Assembly: GCF_003385235.1 (NCBI RefSeq)
Contig: NZ_PQIA01000025.1
Span: 1 to 64,000, forward strand
Reading direction: 5' to 3'
DNA from: Amycolatopsis circi
GTDB lineage: Bacteria > Actinomycetota > Actinomycetes > Mycobacteriales > Pseudonocardiaceae
Length of the DNA stretch: 64,000 nt
Notes under the pieces: generated by a model
Seen by the model: the letters and a program-made list of their open reading frames with translations, nothing else
Databases searched by the model: none
What the model was told of the DNA's origin: nothing
Shown here: one piece after another, positions 8,830 through 17,617 of the stretch
Layout: the number at the start of each line of letters is the position of its first letter
How positions within the stretch are numbered: position 1 is the stretch's first letter
Made by a program: the position numbers and the translations under genes

Positions 8830-9662
8830 CCCGCAATCCTCACCGTGACGTCGGTTCCCCAGATCGCGAAACCGATGAAGAAGTTCACGACCGAAACCGT
8901 GACGATGGAAAGCCGCACCGCGCGGCCGACGGCCACGCCCACCCCGGCGGGCCCGCCGCTGGCCCGGTACCCGAAGTAGCAGTGCGAAAGAATGATCAAA
9001 ACGCTGAAGATCAGCACCTTGATGAACGAATAGAGCACGTCTTGCGGTGGTAGGAACAGGTCGAAGTAATGGTCGTAGGTACCCGCGGATTGTCCGTAGA
9101 TATAGATAACGACCAGCCGCGAGGCGAGGTACGAGCTCAGCAGGCCGATCACGTACAGCGGGATCACGGCCACGAACCCGGCGATGATCCGCGTGGTCAC
9201 CAGGTACGGGAGGCTCGGCACGCCCATCACCTCGAGCGCGTCGATCTCCTCGGAGATCCGCATCGCGCCGAGCTGCGCGGTGAAGCCCGCGCCGACCGTC
9301 GCCGACAGCGCCAGCCCGGCGACCAGCGGCGCGATCTCGCGGGTGTTGAAGAACGCGGTGAGGAAGCCGGTGAAGGCCGAGGTGCCGATCGAGTTCAGCG
9401 CCGAGTAGCCCTGCAGGCCGACGAGAACACCGGTGAACAGCGTCAGGCCGACCATCACGCCGACCGTGCCGCCGATGACCGCGAGCGAGCCGGAACCGAA
9501 GCTCACCTCGGCCAGCAGCCGCAGCACTTCCTTGGTGTAGCGGCGCAGCGTGCGCGGCGTCCACAGCAATGCCCTGCCGTAGAACGACATCTGGTCGCCG
9601 AGCGTGTCCAGGGTCTCCAGCGGGCGGTTGGCGATCCGCTTCGCCCCCGAAAGGAACGTCAT
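8826..9662 (-). CDS. yrbEB: YrbE/MlaE-type permease B of the Mce importer
   Basis: This 278-aa multi-pass MlaE-family (DUF140) permease starts MTFLSGAKRIANRP. It contains the conserved central stretch LGAMRISEEIDALEVMG, characteristic of the cytoplasmic elbow of this family, and about five membrane helices. It begins 2 nt after the yrbEA stop and overlaps mceA by 4 nt. With YrbEA and the ATPase it forms the ABC-type engine that draws lipids through the Mce tunnel. Start and length match the family. Confidence 0.94.
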   Translation of the reverse strand: MTFLSGAKRIANRPLETLDTLGDQMSFYGRALLWTPRTLRRYTKEVLRLLAEVSFGSGSLAVIGGTVGVMVGLTLFTGVLVGLQGYSALNSIGTSAFTGFLTAFFNTREIAPLVAGLALSATVGAGFTAQLGAMRISEEIDALEVMGVPSLPYLVTTRIIAGFVAVIPLYVIGLLSSYLASRLVVIYIYGQSAGTYDHYFDLFLPPQDVLYSFIKVLIFSVLIILSHCYFGYRASGGPAGVGVAVGRAVRLSIVTVSVVNFFIGFAIWGTDVTVRIAG

Positions 9663-9664
9663 GG

Positions 9665-10453
9665 TCAGTCCAGCTTTCCGGGCACGAGCTGCAGGTAGAT
9701 CAGCGTGATCACGAAGTTCACCACGAACAGCAGCAGGAACGTGATGACCACCGACTGGTTCACCGCGTCGCCGACGCCCTTCGGGCCGCCGCTCGGGTGC
9801 AGGCCGCGGTAGGCCGCCACGACCGCGGCGATGAAGCCGAAGATCAGCGCCTTGATCTCGCCGACCCAAAGGTCGGGCAGCTGCGCGAGCGCGGAGAAGC
9901 TGGACAGGTACGCGCCCGGGGTGCCGCCCTGGAGCACGACGTTGAAGAAGTAGCCGCCGAGCACGCCGATGACGCTGACCATGCCGTTGAGCAGGAGCGC
10001 GACGAGCATCATGGCGAGCGTGCGGGGCACGATCAGGCGCTGGACCGCGGAGACGCCCAGCACCTCCATCGCGTCGATCTCCTCGCGGATCGTCCGCGCG
10101 CCGATGTCCGCACAGACGGCGCTGCCGCCCGCGCCGGCCACCAGCAGCGCGGTGACCAGCGGACTGGCCTGCTGAACGGTCGCCAGCACCGAACCGGCGC
10201 CGGTGTAGGACTGCGCCCCGAGCTGGCGGGCGAGCGCGCCGAACTGCAGCGAGATGACCGCGCCGAACGGGATCGCGACCAGCGCGGTCGGCAGGATCGT
10301 CACGCTCGCGACGAACCACGCCTGCTGGATGAACTCGCGGAACTGGAACGGGCGCTGGAAGATGCCGCGGATGATGTCGAGGCCGAGCGCGAACAGGTTC
10401 CCGGTCTCCCGCAGCATTCCGTAGCCGGGGATCTTGGCCGTGCTGGTGCTCAC
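9665..10453 (-). CDS. yrbEA: YrbE/MlaE-type permease A of the Mce importer
   Basis: This 262-aa MlaE-family permease starts at GTG 10453 (VSTSTAKIPGYG), overlapping the ATPase stop as GTGA. The signature IGARTIREEIDAMEVLG and about five membrane segments are present; the C-terminus ends LVPGKLD. It is paired with yrbEB, the two being expected to form the heterodimeric membrane core. The longer upstream reading frame is a shadow of the ATPase gene. Confidence 0.94.
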   Translation of the reverse strand: MSTSTAKIPGYGMLRETGNLFALGLDIIRGIFQRPFQFREFIQQAWFVASVTILPTALVAIPFGAVISLQFGALARQLGAQSYTGAGSVLATVQQASPLVTALLVAGAGGSAVCADIGARTIREEIDAMEVLGVSAVQRLIVPRTLAMMLVALLLNGMVSVIGVLGGYFFNVVLQGGTPGAYLSSFSALAQLPDLWVGEIKALIFGFIAAVVAAYRGLHPSGGPKGVGDAVNQSVVITFLLLFVVNFVITLIYLQLVPGKLD

Positions 10454-11628
10454 GCGCCACCCTGCCCGTGCCGGGGCGACCGGCGGTCCGCGCCCGGAAT
10501 CTGCGCGACCTGGTCGGCGGGAAGCTGTCCCTGGTGCTGGTTCGGCACCGGACCCGGTGCGCTGACCGGCGGCAGCCGCTGGGTGTCCTGGGGCCCCGGC
10601 TGGTGCTGGAACGCGCCCGGGTTGGGCCGCACGTTGTAGTGCCGCTGCTGCTCGGGCGTGAGGGATTCGATGATCCCCTCCTGCGCCGCCGCCGGGAGCG
10701 TGTGCAGGATCCGCATCACGCGGTCCATCCGGCGCTTGGCCCCGCCGCGCTCCGGCACGCCCGGGCTGACCTGCATCTGCGGCACGACGCCGCGCACGTC
10801 CTCGTTGAGCACGTCGCCGTGGCCCGCCTCGGCCTCGGCCTGCTCGCGGGCCATCTGGGCGCTGTCCTTCTCCTCGGACATGCCGATCGGGCCGAGCTTG
10901 CGGCCGTTGAGGAACTGCTCGACCACCGGCTCGTCGCTGGTCAGCAGCACCTCGCGCGGGCCGAACATGACGAGTTCCTTGCGGAACAGCATGCCGAGGT
11001 TGTCCGGCACCGTGCGAGCGAGGTTGATGTTGTGCGACACGATCAGGAACGTCGCGTCGATCTGGGCGTTGACGTCCAGGAAGAGCTGCGAGATGTAGGT
11101 GGTGCGGACCGGGTCGAGACCGGAGTCCGGCTCGTCGACCAGGATGATCTCCGGGTCGAGCACGAGGGCGCGGGCGAGGCCGGCGCGCTTGCGCATACCG
11201 CCGGAGATCTCGCCGGGGAGCTTCTTGTCCGCGCCGGCCAGACCGGTGATCTCGAGCTTGTCGAGCACGATCCGGCGGATCTCGGTCTCGGACTTCTTCG
11301 TGTGCTCCCGCAGCGGGAAGGCCACGTTGTCGAAGAGGTTCATCGAGCCGAAGAGCGCGCCGTCCTGGAACAGGACGCCGAAGAGCTTCCGGATCTCGTA
11401 CAGCTTGTGCTCGGAGCAGGTGACGATGTCGACGCCGTTGATGACGCAGCGTCCGCGATCCGGCTTGAGCAGGCCGATCATCGATTTCAGGAACACGGAC
11501 TTGCCGGTTCCGGACGGGCCGAGCATCGCCGAGACCTCGCCGGGAGGCAGGGTCAGCGTCACGTCCCGCCAGATGGTCTGCTTTCCGAAGGACTTCGTCA
11601 GACCTTCGATGACCACCTCGGCACCCAT
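10450..11628 (-). CDS. mceG: Mce-system ABC ATPase (MceG/MlaF type) with C-terminal extension
   Basis: This 392-aa ATPase is the first gene of the operon, with a strong GGAGG site 5-9 nt before the ATG. It has Walker A GPSGTGKS (37-44), Q-loop Gln88, signature SGGMRKR (142-148), Walker B IILVDEP (161-167) and H-loop His199. The nucleotide-binding fold ends near residue 255. The remaining 135 residues are charged, then Pro/Gln-rich, longer than in E. coli MlaF. In mycobacteria the homologue (mkl/mceG) lies near rplJL but is separate from the mce operons; here it heads the operon directly. Confidence 0.95.
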   Translation of the reverse strand: MGAEVVIEGLTKSFGKQTIWRDVTLTLPPGEVSAMLGPSGTGKSVFLKSMIGLLKPDRGRCVINGVDIVTCSEHKLYEIRKLFGVLFQDGALFGSMNLFDNVAFPLREHTKKSETEIRRIVLDKLEITGLAGADKKLPGEISGGMRKRAGLARALVLDPEIILVDEPDSGLDPVRTTYISQLFLDVNAQIDATFLIVSHNINLARTVPDNLGMLFRKELVMFGPREVLLTSDEPVVEQFLNGRKLGPIGMSEEKDSAQMAREQAEAEAGHGDVLNEDVRGVVPQMQVSPGVPERGGAKRRMDRVMRILHTLPAAAQEGIIESLTPEQQRHYNVRPNPGAFQHQPGPQDTQRLPPVSAPGPVPNQHQGQLPADQVAQIPGADRRSPRHGQGGA

Positions 11629-12011
11629 CGCACCTCCAGGAGCTGTTCCGCGTCGTCGCGCACCGCCGCCCCGTCACCGCTGGCAACGGCGGAGCTCGCG
11701 CGGCGAACTCCGCTTCAACCAGGTGCAACGAGCTGAGCGCGAACAGGTTACTCACCAGTTTTGTTCTCTGGCCAGCCCCCGTGCACACCTCACGCGACGG
11801 GGATCCAGTACGGCGACCGCTGGCAGCACGGTAGTGCACGTCACGTTCGGGCGCAGATCCAGATGGCCGACCGCCGCTCACCCTGACGGGTTAACCGGCG
11901 GAAACGGGGCAAACAGGGGGTGACCCGAGGCCGCCGAGTGAACGGATTGTTCGCCTGAACGAGAGCGCTCGCGGCCCGGTTCGCGACTGTGCGTTTTTTG
12001 TCCCGGACAGC
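11629..12011. other. Non-coding gap upstream of the mce operon
   Basis: About 380 bases lie between the mceG start and the rplL terminator. Short reading frames here have no recognisable product. The segment should hold the mce operon promoter, reading toward lower coordinates, but I cannot assign -35 and -10 boxes with confidence. I see no strong palindrome that would mark an operator. Confidence 0.5.
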
Positions 12012-12049
12012 AAAAGGGGCGGGCACCCGTGTCGGGTGTCCGCCCCTTT
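12012..12049 (-). terminator. Intrinsic terminator of the rplJ-rplL operon
   Basis: A GC-rich hairpin with arms AAAGGGGCGGGCACCCG and CGGGTGTCCGCCCCTTT lies 33 nt past the rplL stop. Read on the minus strand it is followed by TTTTG. Position and structure fit the end of rplL transcription. Confidence 0.85.
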
Positions 12050-12081
12050 CGAGGGTGGTGCAGGCGCTCGCGCGCCCGGGA

Positions 12082-12468
12082 TCACTTGATGGTGATCTTG
12101 GCGCCAGCGGCCTCGAGCTTCTCCTTGGCGGCCTCGGCGGCCTCCTTGTCGACCTTCTCCAGGAGCGCCTTCGGAGCGGCCTCGACCAGCTCCTTGGCCT
12201 CCTTCAGGCCCAGACCGGAGACGACCTCGCGGACGACCTTGATGACCTGGATCTTCTTGTCGCCGGCCGAGTCGAGGACGACGTCGAACTCGTCCTGCTC
12301 CGCGGCGGCCTCGGCGGGCGCGGCACCCGGGGCGGCCGCGACAACGGCGGCCGGGGCGGCGGCGGTGACGTCGAAGACCTCTTCGAACTCCTTCACGAAG
12401 TCCGACAGCTCGAGGAGGGTCAGCTCCTTGAAGGCGTCGATCAGCTCGGCGGTGCTCAGCTTCGCCAT
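12082..12468 (-). CDS. rplL: 50S ribosomal protein L7/L12
   Basis: This 128-aa L7/L12 protein has an N-terminal dimerisation helix pair ([20 protein letters not shown]), an Ala/Pro-rich hinge at about 36-58 and a C-terminal factor-binding domain with [20 protein letters not shown]. Two to three dimers bind L10 to form the ribosomal stalk that recruits translation GTPases. It lies 49 nt after rplJ and is followed by an intrinsic terminator. Its length matches the family. Confidence 0.98.
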   Translation of the reverse strand: MAKLSTAELIDAFKELTLLELSDFVKEFEEVFDVTAAAPAAVVAAAPGAAPAEAAAEQDEFDVVLDSAGDKKIQVIKVVREVVSGLGLKEAKELVEAAPKALLEKVDKEAAEAAKEKLEAAGAKITIK

Positions 12469-12517
12469 GATGGCTTCCTCTCAGAAAAACGAACTAAAAC
12501 GTTCGGGGTGGGGTGGT

Positions 12518-13072
12518 TCAGCTCTCGGCGGGTGCTTCGGCTGCTTCGGTACCGGTGGCGTTGCGCTGCTTCTCCTCCAGCGCGGCAGCCAGGCGGGCAA
12601 CCTGGGACGCCGGCGCCTGGAACAGCGCCGCGGCCTGGGAAAGCTTCGCCTTGAACGCGCCCGCCGCCTTGGAGAGCAGCACCTCACGGCTGTCGAGATC
12701 AGCGATCTTGGAGATCTCGTCCACGGACAGCGCGCGGCCGTCCATGTAGCCGCCCTTGATGACAAGCGCGTTGTTGTCCTTCGCGAAGTCGCGAAGTGCC
12801 TTCGCGGCGTCGACTGCCTCGCCCTGAACGAAGGCGATCGCGGTCGGGCCGACGAACAGGTCCTCGACGCCCTCGAGACCGGCGTCCTCAGCGGCACGCT
12901 TGACGAGGGTGTTCTTCGCGACCCGGTACTTGGCACTGGTGCCGAGAGCGCGGCGCAGCTGGGACAGCTGAGTCACGGAGAGGCCGGTGTACTGGGTAAC
13001 GACGGTGGCCGAGCTGCTGCGGAAGCTCTCCGCGATCTCGGCGACGGCCGCCACCTTGTCGGGCTTCGCCAT
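12518..13072 (-). CDS. rplJ: 50S ribosomal protein L10
   Basis: This 184-aa L10 protein has the conserved start [15 protein letters not shown] and the core [21 protein letters not shown], with a C-terminal helix that binds L7/L12 dimers and a short acidic tail. It anchors the stalk to 23S rRNA and, with L12, represses its own synthesis in many bacteria by binding the L10 leader. A leader-like structured region with an attenuator hairpin precedes it. The upstream gene is divergent, so this is the first gene of an rplJ-rplL operon. Confidence 0.97.
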   Translation of the reverse strand: MAKPDKVAAVAEIAESFRSSSATVVTQYTGLSVTQLSQLRRALGTSAKYRVAKNTLVKRAAEDAGLEGVEDLFVGPTAIAFVQGEAVDAAKALRDFAKDNNALVIKGGYMDGRALSVDEISKIADLDSREVLLSKAAGAFKAKLSQAAALFQAPASQVARLAAALEEKQRNATGTEAAEAPAES

Positions 13073-13130
13073 GGTCGCCTCCTCTCTTGGCTAGTGTCAC
13101 CACTGGCCTGACGGAGGCGCCCTCGAAACG

Positions 13131-13290
13131 AAAAAACGCCCACGCGCAGAAAGACGCGGGGCGTAGCCCAGTCTTGACGACCGGGTAGGGCCTCGTTCCT
13201 CCTGCGCAGGCCGTCCGCCGTAACGCGGAACCTTCGCTCCCCGGAGATCCGGAGAAAACCAGCGGTCTTTGGTAGAACCGTCGACCAGCA
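13131..13290 (-). ncRNA. L10 leader RNA of the rplJL operon with attenuator hairpin
   Basis: The 5' region of rplJ is GC-rich and highly structured. About 60 nt before the rplJ start there is a hairpin (13137-13163, arms about CGCCC and CGCG against CGCG and GGGCG) followed on the minus strand by six Ts (13136-13131). That is a complete intrinsic terminator inside the leader. Established knowledge: L10-L12 binds such leaders and represses the operon, in many species by premature termination. The upstream fold boundary is approximate. A weak -10-like TATGCT lies at about 13286-13291. Confidence 0.7.
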
Positions 13291-13389
13291 TACGGGAGGG
13301 CTTCGCGGCGTTCGCGGGCACCCCCTGGCTGAGCTGCGAGAACCGGGTCAGTCTCGGGAAATCGCGGCGGAGCGGGCATCATTGGTGAC

Positions 13390-14409
13390 GTGGCGGAACA
13401 GCGTGATCACGGAAAGCCGGAAGAAACTCCCCCTCCCGGTTCGGGTGGGTCCTCGGCGCAACCGCCCGCACTTCCGCAGCCTGGCGGGGGTGAGGTCGCG
13501 CCACGGACTCCTGCGCAGCCGCCCGCTCCGAACGAGCCAGCCACGCCGAACCTTCCGCAGCCGAACGGCTCGGCTGAGCCGCCGCAGCTGGATCCCGAGC
13601 AGCTGCGCCAGTTCCAGGAATTCCAGCGGTTCCAGGAGTATCTGCGGTTCACCCAGGCTCAGCAGGGCAGCGAACCGGCTCCGCAACCCGATGCCGGGTT
13701 GGTCCCGGTGGGCAATCGTCAGCCGCAGCCGCTCGCCGGTGGTCAGCCGCCAGGCCCGCCGAACCAGCCTGGCGCGCTGACTGCGTACGAGGAACCGCCA
13801 CGCAACCGCCGTCCGGTGCCGCGCTGGGTGAAGCGTCTGGGAGGGAAGATTCTGGGCTGGGTGATCGCGCTGGTCATCCTCGGCATCTTGGTCAACTGGG
13901 GCTACCACCAGATCTTTCCCAGCGACGACGGCAAGACCTCAGCCCAGATCGCCGCCGAGGGCGGCGGGACCTATCACACGAATCAGATCCTCACGACGGC
14001 CTCGCCGTATGAATCGGTCCGCCGCGTCTACGACGGAATCGCACAGCACGGCCCCGGGCAGAAGAGCATGGTCGACCACGTCTGCGGCCTTTTCGACCAG
14101 GCCACGCAACTGAAGTTCGCGACCGATCTCGGTTTCTCCGACTGCGCCGCCGCGGTCCAGGGTCTGCACGACCGGCTCGACCGCGCGCCCGGTTCGGTGG
14201 ATGCCTACGCCGAGTCGATCTCGAAGCGTTCCGGATGGCCGCCGGGCGAGAACGTGGTGGTCAAGTCGTGCGACTTCCCCATCACCGGGGGCCCTGCGCT
14301 CGGGGACTTCACAGTCAAGCAGGTCGAAAAAGGACAGTGGCTGATCGTCGGACACCAGCGCGGACCGGAGAAGTGCGCGCCGCCGACGGCGACCTCTACC
14401 CCGGGCTGA
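13390..14409 (+). CDS. Proline/glutamine-rich single-pass membrane protein, unknown function
   Basis: This 339-aa protein has a GTG start. Residues 1-140 are Pro/Gln/Gly-rich with a short helical Phe/Gln stretch (QFQEFQRFQEYLRF). A basic patch at about 140-155 precedes one membrane helix at about 157-175 (ILGWVIALVILGILVNWGY). The outer domain of roughly 160 residues has four cysteines that could form two disulfides (contexts DHVCGLF, FSDCAA, KSCDFP, EKCAPP). It faces away from rplJ and ends 3 nt before the stop of the convergent hydrolase. No family is recognised; the topology suggests an envelope protein with its folded domain outside. Confidence 0.8.
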   Translation: MAEQRDHGKPEETPPPGSGGSSAQPPALPQPGGGEVAPRTPAQPPAPNEPATPNLPQPNGSAEPPQLDPEQLRQFQEFQRFQEYLRFTQAQQGSEPAPQPDAGLVPVGNRQPQPLAGGQPPGPPNQPGALTAYEEPPRNRRPVPRWVKRLGGKILGWVIALVILGILVNWGYHQIFPSDDGKTSAQIAAEGGGTYHTNQILTTASPYESVRRVYDGIAQHGPGQKSMVDHVCGLFDQATQLKFATDLGFSDCAAAVQGLHDRLDRAPGSVDAYAESISKRSGWPPGENVVVKSCDFPITGGPALGDFTVKQVEKGQWLIVGHQRGPEKCAPPTATSTPG

Positions 14410-14412
14410 CCG

Positions 14413-15222
14413 TCAGGCAGGCGAGCTGATCGGCAACCGGGTCTCCCCCGTGTCCGAGTACGCGAAGAAGTCCACCAACGAAGCCGCGAACGCCGGGTGC
14501 GCCACCGCTTCCATGTGATTCCCCGGCACCCGCACCAGCCGAGCGCCCGCGATCCCCGCCGCGAGGCGTTCCGGCTGAGTGGCCAACTCGTCCGACTCCC
14601 CGGCAAGGATCAGCGTCGCCGCAGACAGGTTCGTCAGCTGCATCGGGCCGTGCGGGGTCGCGTGCATGACCGCGGCCAGCGCTTCGACATCCGCACCCGC
14701 GCGGCGAGCCAGTCGGCGGAACGGGCGCGCCGCCGAGGGCACTTCCGACCGGTCTTCGGCCAGCAGCCCCGCCGCGATCTGGCTTCGGTTGACCACCCGG
14801 GCGTCCACTCCGCCGAAGTCCACGATCCCCGCCCCGACGCCGCCGACCGCGAGGCAGCGGACCCGCCGGTCACGCGTAGCCACCAGCAGCGACACGATCG
14901 CGCCCATCGAATAGCCCGCCAGGCAGACCTCTTCCAGGCCGAGTTCGTCGAACAGCGCGGTCAGGTCCGCGGCCATGATGTCCTCGCCGTAGGCCGCCGG
15001 GTCGTGCGGCTTCTCCGACTCGCCGTGCCCGCGCGCGTCCAGCGCGATCACCGTGAAGCCGGCTTTGACCAGCGCGTCCACGACTCCGGGATTGACCCAG
15101 TTCACCTGGGAGTCGGCGGCGAAACCGTGGTGCAGCACGACGGGCCGCCGGTGCCGTCCGTCGCCCTCCCAGACGGTGTAGCTCAGCTGGAGCCCGTCGG
15201 GGGCGAGGAACGTCGTTGGCAT
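14413..15222 (-). CDS. Alpha/beta hydrolase
   Basis: This 269-aa alpha/beta hydrolase starts MPTTFLAPDGLQLSY. It carries an oxyanion-side motif (VVLHHGFAAD), the nucleophile elbow AGYSMGA (Ser in GYSMG), the acid region LAGESDELA and a C-terminal His in VPGNHMEAV, so the triad looks complete. The upstream extension to 15258 is rejected because it runs into the rplA terminator. The gene lies between the rplKA and rplJL operons and is transcribed away from rplA's terminator. The substrate cannot be inferred; esterase or C-C hydrolase activity is possible. Confidence 0.85.
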   Translation of the reverse strand: MPTTFLAPDGLQLSYTVWEGDGRHRRPVVLHHGFAADSQVNWVNPGVVDALVKAGFTVIALDARGHGESEKPHDPAAYGEDIMAADLTALFDELGLEEVCLAGYSMGAIVSLLVATRDRRVRCLAVGGVGAGIVDFGGVDARVVNRSQIAAGLLAEDRSEVPSAARPFRRLARRAGADVEALAAVMHATPHGPMQLTNLSAATLILAGESDELATQPERLAAGIAGARLVRVPGNHMEAVAHPAFAASLVDFFAYSDTGETRLPISSPA

Positions 15223-15238
15223 ATGTCCATGAGACACG

Positions 15239-15276
15239 AAAAAAGGGTGGTCACGCACGAAGCGTGACCACCCTTT
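15239..15276 (-). terminator. Intrinsic terminator after rplA
   Basis: A perfect 15-bp stem (AAAGGGTGGTCACGC at 15242-15256 against 15262-15276) with a 5-nt loop lies 15 nt beyond the rplA stop. On the minus strand it is followed by six Ts (15244-15239, partly shared with the stem). This is a textbook terminator for the rplK-rplA transcript. Confidence 0.92.
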
Positions 15277-15291
15277 CGCGTGATGTGCGAC

Positions 15292-16011
15292 TCAGACCGC
15301 GGCGTCCTCGGAGAGGAGGTTGCGAGTCCGCGCCGGGTCGACCGGGATGCCCGGGCCCATCGTCGTGGTGAAAGTGATCTTCTTGACGTAACGGCCCTTC
15401 GCCGACGACGGCTTGGCGCGCAGGATCTCGTCCAGCGCGGCCGCGTAGTTCTCCACCAGCTTCTCGGCGTCGAACGACGCCTTGCCGATCACCAGGTGCA
15501 GGTTCGCCTGCTTGTCGACGCGGAAGTTGATCTTGCCGCCCTTGATGTCCTTCACGGCCTTCTCGACCGCGGGGGTCACCGTGCCGGTCTTCGGGTTCGG
15601 CATGAGGCCGCGCGGGCCGAGGATGCGGGCGATGCGGCCCACCTTGGCCATCTGGTCCGGCGTCGCGATCGCGGCGTCGAAGTCGAGCCAGCCACCCTGG
15701 ATGCGCTCGATCAGTTCGTCGGTGCCGACCGCGTCCGCGCCGGCGGCTTCGGCCTCAGCGGCCTTGTCGCCGACGGCGAAAACGATGACGCGGGCGGTCT
15801 TGCCGGTGCCGTGCGGCAGGTTCACGGTGCCGCGGACCATCTGGTCGGCCTTGCGCGGGTCGACCCCGAGACGCATCGCGACCTCGACAGTCGCGTCCAT
15901 CTTCGTCTTGGAGGTCTCCTTCGCCAGCTTCGCGGCCTCGAGCGGCGCGTACAGCCGCGCCTTGTCGATCAGCTCGCTGGCCTGGCGGTAGGCCTTGCTG
16001 TGCTTGGTCAT
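15292..16011 (-). CDS. rplA: 50S ribosomal protein L1
   Basis: This 239-aa L1 protein has the conserved central [10 protein letters not shown] block and [19 protein letters not shown]1 binds 23S rRNA at the L1 stalk, assists E-site tRNA release and in many bacteria represses its own operon by binding an rRNA-like hairpin in the mRNA. It follows rplK after an unusually structured 184-nt gap that holds a repeat element and a short hairpin. A terminator directly follows. Length and motifs match the family. Confidence 0.98.
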   Translation of the reverse strand: MTKHSKAYRQASELIDKARLYAPLEAAKLAKETSKTKMDATVEVAMRLGVDPRKADQMVRGTVNLPHGTGKTARVIVFAVGDKAAEAEAAGADAVGTDELIERIQGGWLDFDAAIATPDQMAKVGRIARILGPRGLMPNPKTGTVTPAVEKAVKDIKGGKINFRVDKQANLHLVIGKASFDAEKLVENYAAALDEILRAKPSSAKGRYVKKITFTTTMGPGIPVDPARTRNLLSEDAAV

Positions 16012-16047
16012 GCTTCTGTCCTAACGTCTTGGATCAGTGTGGTTTGC

Positions 16048-16066
16048 AGAGCCAGCACCTGGCTCT
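16048..16066 (-). promoter_or_regulatory. Short perfect hairpin before rplA
   Basis: An 8-bp perfect stem (AGAGCCAG and CTGGCTCT) with a 3-nt loop lies 37 nt upstream of the rplA start in the transcript. L1 autoregulation uses a small hairpin with flanking loop in the leader, so this could be a binding site, but the canonical asymmetric L1 loop was not identified. A processing signal is an alternative. Confidence 0.4.
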
Positions 16067-16081
16067 CCCACTCGAGCTAGC

Positions 16082-16195
16082 GCGAAATCGCGCCGATTTC
16101 TGGACTGAGCGATTCGATCGGCCCCTCGGGCCGAGCGGATCGGGAGGGAAGAAATCGGCTTCCCGGCGATTTCGCCGCCTCGACGGAGTCGAGGC
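16082..16195 (+). repeat. Structured repeat element, copy 1 (rplK-rplA gap)
   Basis: This 114-nt element has a second copy at 18576-18687 in the same orientation. Stem A pairs 16082-16091 with 16166-16175 (10 bp, perfect). Stem B pairs 16092-16101 with 16150-16159 (10 bp, perfect). Stem C pairs about 16111-16124 with 16128-16141 (one mismatch, one G-T). An adjacent hairpin D (16177-16195) has an 8-bp stem with loop GGA. The element abuts the rplK stop codon. Compared with copy 2 there are compensatory changes in stems A and D. No known RNA family is recognised; strand is given as the plus orientation shared by both copies. Confidence 0.85.
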
Positions 16196-16627
16196 CTATT
16201 CCACAGTGATGCCCATGGAGCGCGCAGTACCTGCGATGATCTTCGCGGCCTGGTCGATGTCGTGCGCGTTGAGGTCGGTCTCCTTGGTCTTCGCGATCTC
16301 GCGGACCTGGTCCCAGGTGACCTTGGCGACCTTGGTCTTGTGCGGCTCGCCGGAGCCCTTCTCCACGCCCGCGGCCTTGAGCAGCAGCTTGGCGGCCGGC
16401 GGCGTCTTCAGCTTGAAGTCGAACGACCGGTCTTCGTAGACGGAGATCTCGACCGGGACGACGTCCCCGCGCTGCGATTCGGTCGCGGCGTTGTAGGCCT
16501 TGCAGAACTCCATGATGTTGACGCCGTGCTGACCCAGCGCCGGGCCGACCGGCGGCGCGGGGTTGGCCGCACCCGCCTTGATCTGCAGCTTGATGATCGC
16601 CGCAAGCTTCTTCTTCTTGGGTGGCAT
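16196..16627 (-). CDS. rplK: 50S ribosomal protein L11
   Basis: This 143-aa L11 protein has an N-terminal [20 protein letters not shown] segment, which is the thiostrepton/GTPase-centre face, followed by the RNA-binding C-terminal domain. It acts at the GTPase-associated centre of the ribosome and is needed for the stringent response through RelA. It follows nusG after an 82-nt gap. The TAG stop is directly followed by the structured repeat element rather than by rplA. Its length matches the family. Confidence 0.98.
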   Translation of the reverse strand: MPPKKKKLAAIIKLQIKAGAANPAPPVGPALGQHGVNIMEFCKAYNAATESQRGDVVPVEISVYEDRSFDFKLKTPPAAKLLLKAAGVEKGSGEPHKTKVAKVTWDQVREIAKTKETDLNAHDIDQAAKIIAGTARSMGITVE

Positions 16628-16654
16628 TACCTTGTGTCCTTCTTAACTGACGTG

Positions 16655-16687
16655 AGTCCCCCGCACACCTGCCAGTACGCGGGGACT
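16655..16687 (-). terminator. Possible hairpin between nusG and rplK
   Basis: An imperfect GC-rich hairpin (about 9 bp with one bulge, arms AGTCCCC... and ...GGGGACT) lies just after the nusG stop. There is no T-run, so it could be a weak terminator, a processing site or simply chance. Confidence 0.35.
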
Positions 16688-16709
16688 GCCGACCGGGATG
16701 GCCCGGCCG

Positions 16710-17543
16710 TCAGATCTTGGAGACCTGGCTGAACGAGAGCTCGACCGGGGTCTCCCGGCCGAAGATCGACACCAGGACCTTCAGCTTCTGCCCGTCGACG
16801 TTGACCTCGGAGATCGTGGCGGGCAGCGTGGCGAACGGGCCGTCCATGACGGTGACCGACTCGCCGACCTCGAAGTCGACCTCGACGGTGGGCCCGCCGG
16901 ACGTGGCGGCCGAGGCGGAGTCGCCGCCCTTGGCTGCCTTGGCCGGGGCTTCCTTCTCGACCTGCGGGGCGAGGAACTTCAGCACCTCGTCCACGGTCAG
17001 CGGCGACGGCCGCGAGGTGGCTCCGACGAACCCGGTGACGCCCGGGGTGTTGCGCACCGCGCTCCACGACTGGTCGTTGAGATCCATCCGGACCAGGATG
17101 TAGCCGGGCAGCACCTTGCGCTGCACCTGCTTGCGCTGGCCGTTCTTGATCTCGGTGACCTCTTCGGTCGGAACCTCGATCTGGAAGATGTAGTCCTCGA
17201 CGTCCAGGGTCTGGGTACGCGTCTCGAGGTTGGTCTTGACCTTGTTCTCGTAACCGGCGTACGAGTGCACGACGTACCACTCGCCCGGCGCGGCCTTGAG
17301 TTCGGCGCGCAGCGCGGCGACCGGGTCGTCCGCCTCGGGGGCGGGCTCGGTCACGTCGGCGTCGTCGTCCGATTCCCCGGCGTCAGCGGAGTCCTCGGAC
17401 TCGTCGGCGGCGGCGACCTCGTCCTCGGCGACGGGCACCTCGACGGACTCGGCGGACTCCTCGTCGCCGGGTGCCGTCTGCACCTGCTCGTCGGAAAGCT
17501 CGGTCAGGTCGCGACCGGCTTCGGTGCCGTTGTCGGAGGTCAC
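16710..17543 (-). CDS. nusG: Transcription termination/antitermination factor NusG
   Basis: This 277-aa protein starts at GTG 17543 with AGAGGA 6-8 nt upstream. Residues 1-95 are an acidic extension typical of actinobacterial NusG. The NGN domain begins near [20 protein letters not shown] and the C-terminal KOW domain contains [17 protein letters not shown]. NusG binds RNA polymerase, modulates pausing and couples to Rho or the ribosome. An insertion of Ala/Gly/Ser residues joins the domains. It follows secE after 74 nt in the conserved secE-nusG-rplKA order. Confidence 0.97.
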   Translation of the reverse strand: MTSDNGTEAGRDLTELSDEQVQTAPGDEESAESVEVPVAEDEVAAADESEDSADAGESDDDADVTEPAPEADDPVAALRAELKAAPGEWYVVHSYAGYENKVKTNLETRTQTLDVEDYIFQIEVPTEEVTEIKNGQRKQVQRKVLPGYILVRMDLNDQSWSAVRNTPGVTGFVGATSRPSPLTVDEVLKFLAPQVEKEAPAKAAKGGDSASAATSGGPTVEVDFEVGESVTVMDGPFATLPATISEVNVDGQKLKVLVSIFGRETPVELSFSQVSKI

Positions 17544-17617
17544 GTTCCGTCCTCTCAGTTGATCGCTTGCCGGGCCGGACCGGGGCCCGGCCAGCGCGGT
17601 GGCGCGCCCGTCGGGCG

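Noticed and set aside
7498..9564. 688-aa and similar long frames running upstream of mceA, mceB and the permeases
   Set aside because: The extra N-termini are antisense-like or out-of-frame readings of the preceding genes; ATGA/GTGA overlaps mark the real starts.
15223..15258. 12-residue N-terminal extension of the alpha/beta hydrolase
   Set aside because: It reads into the rplA terminator hairpin; MPTTF at 15222 is the better start.
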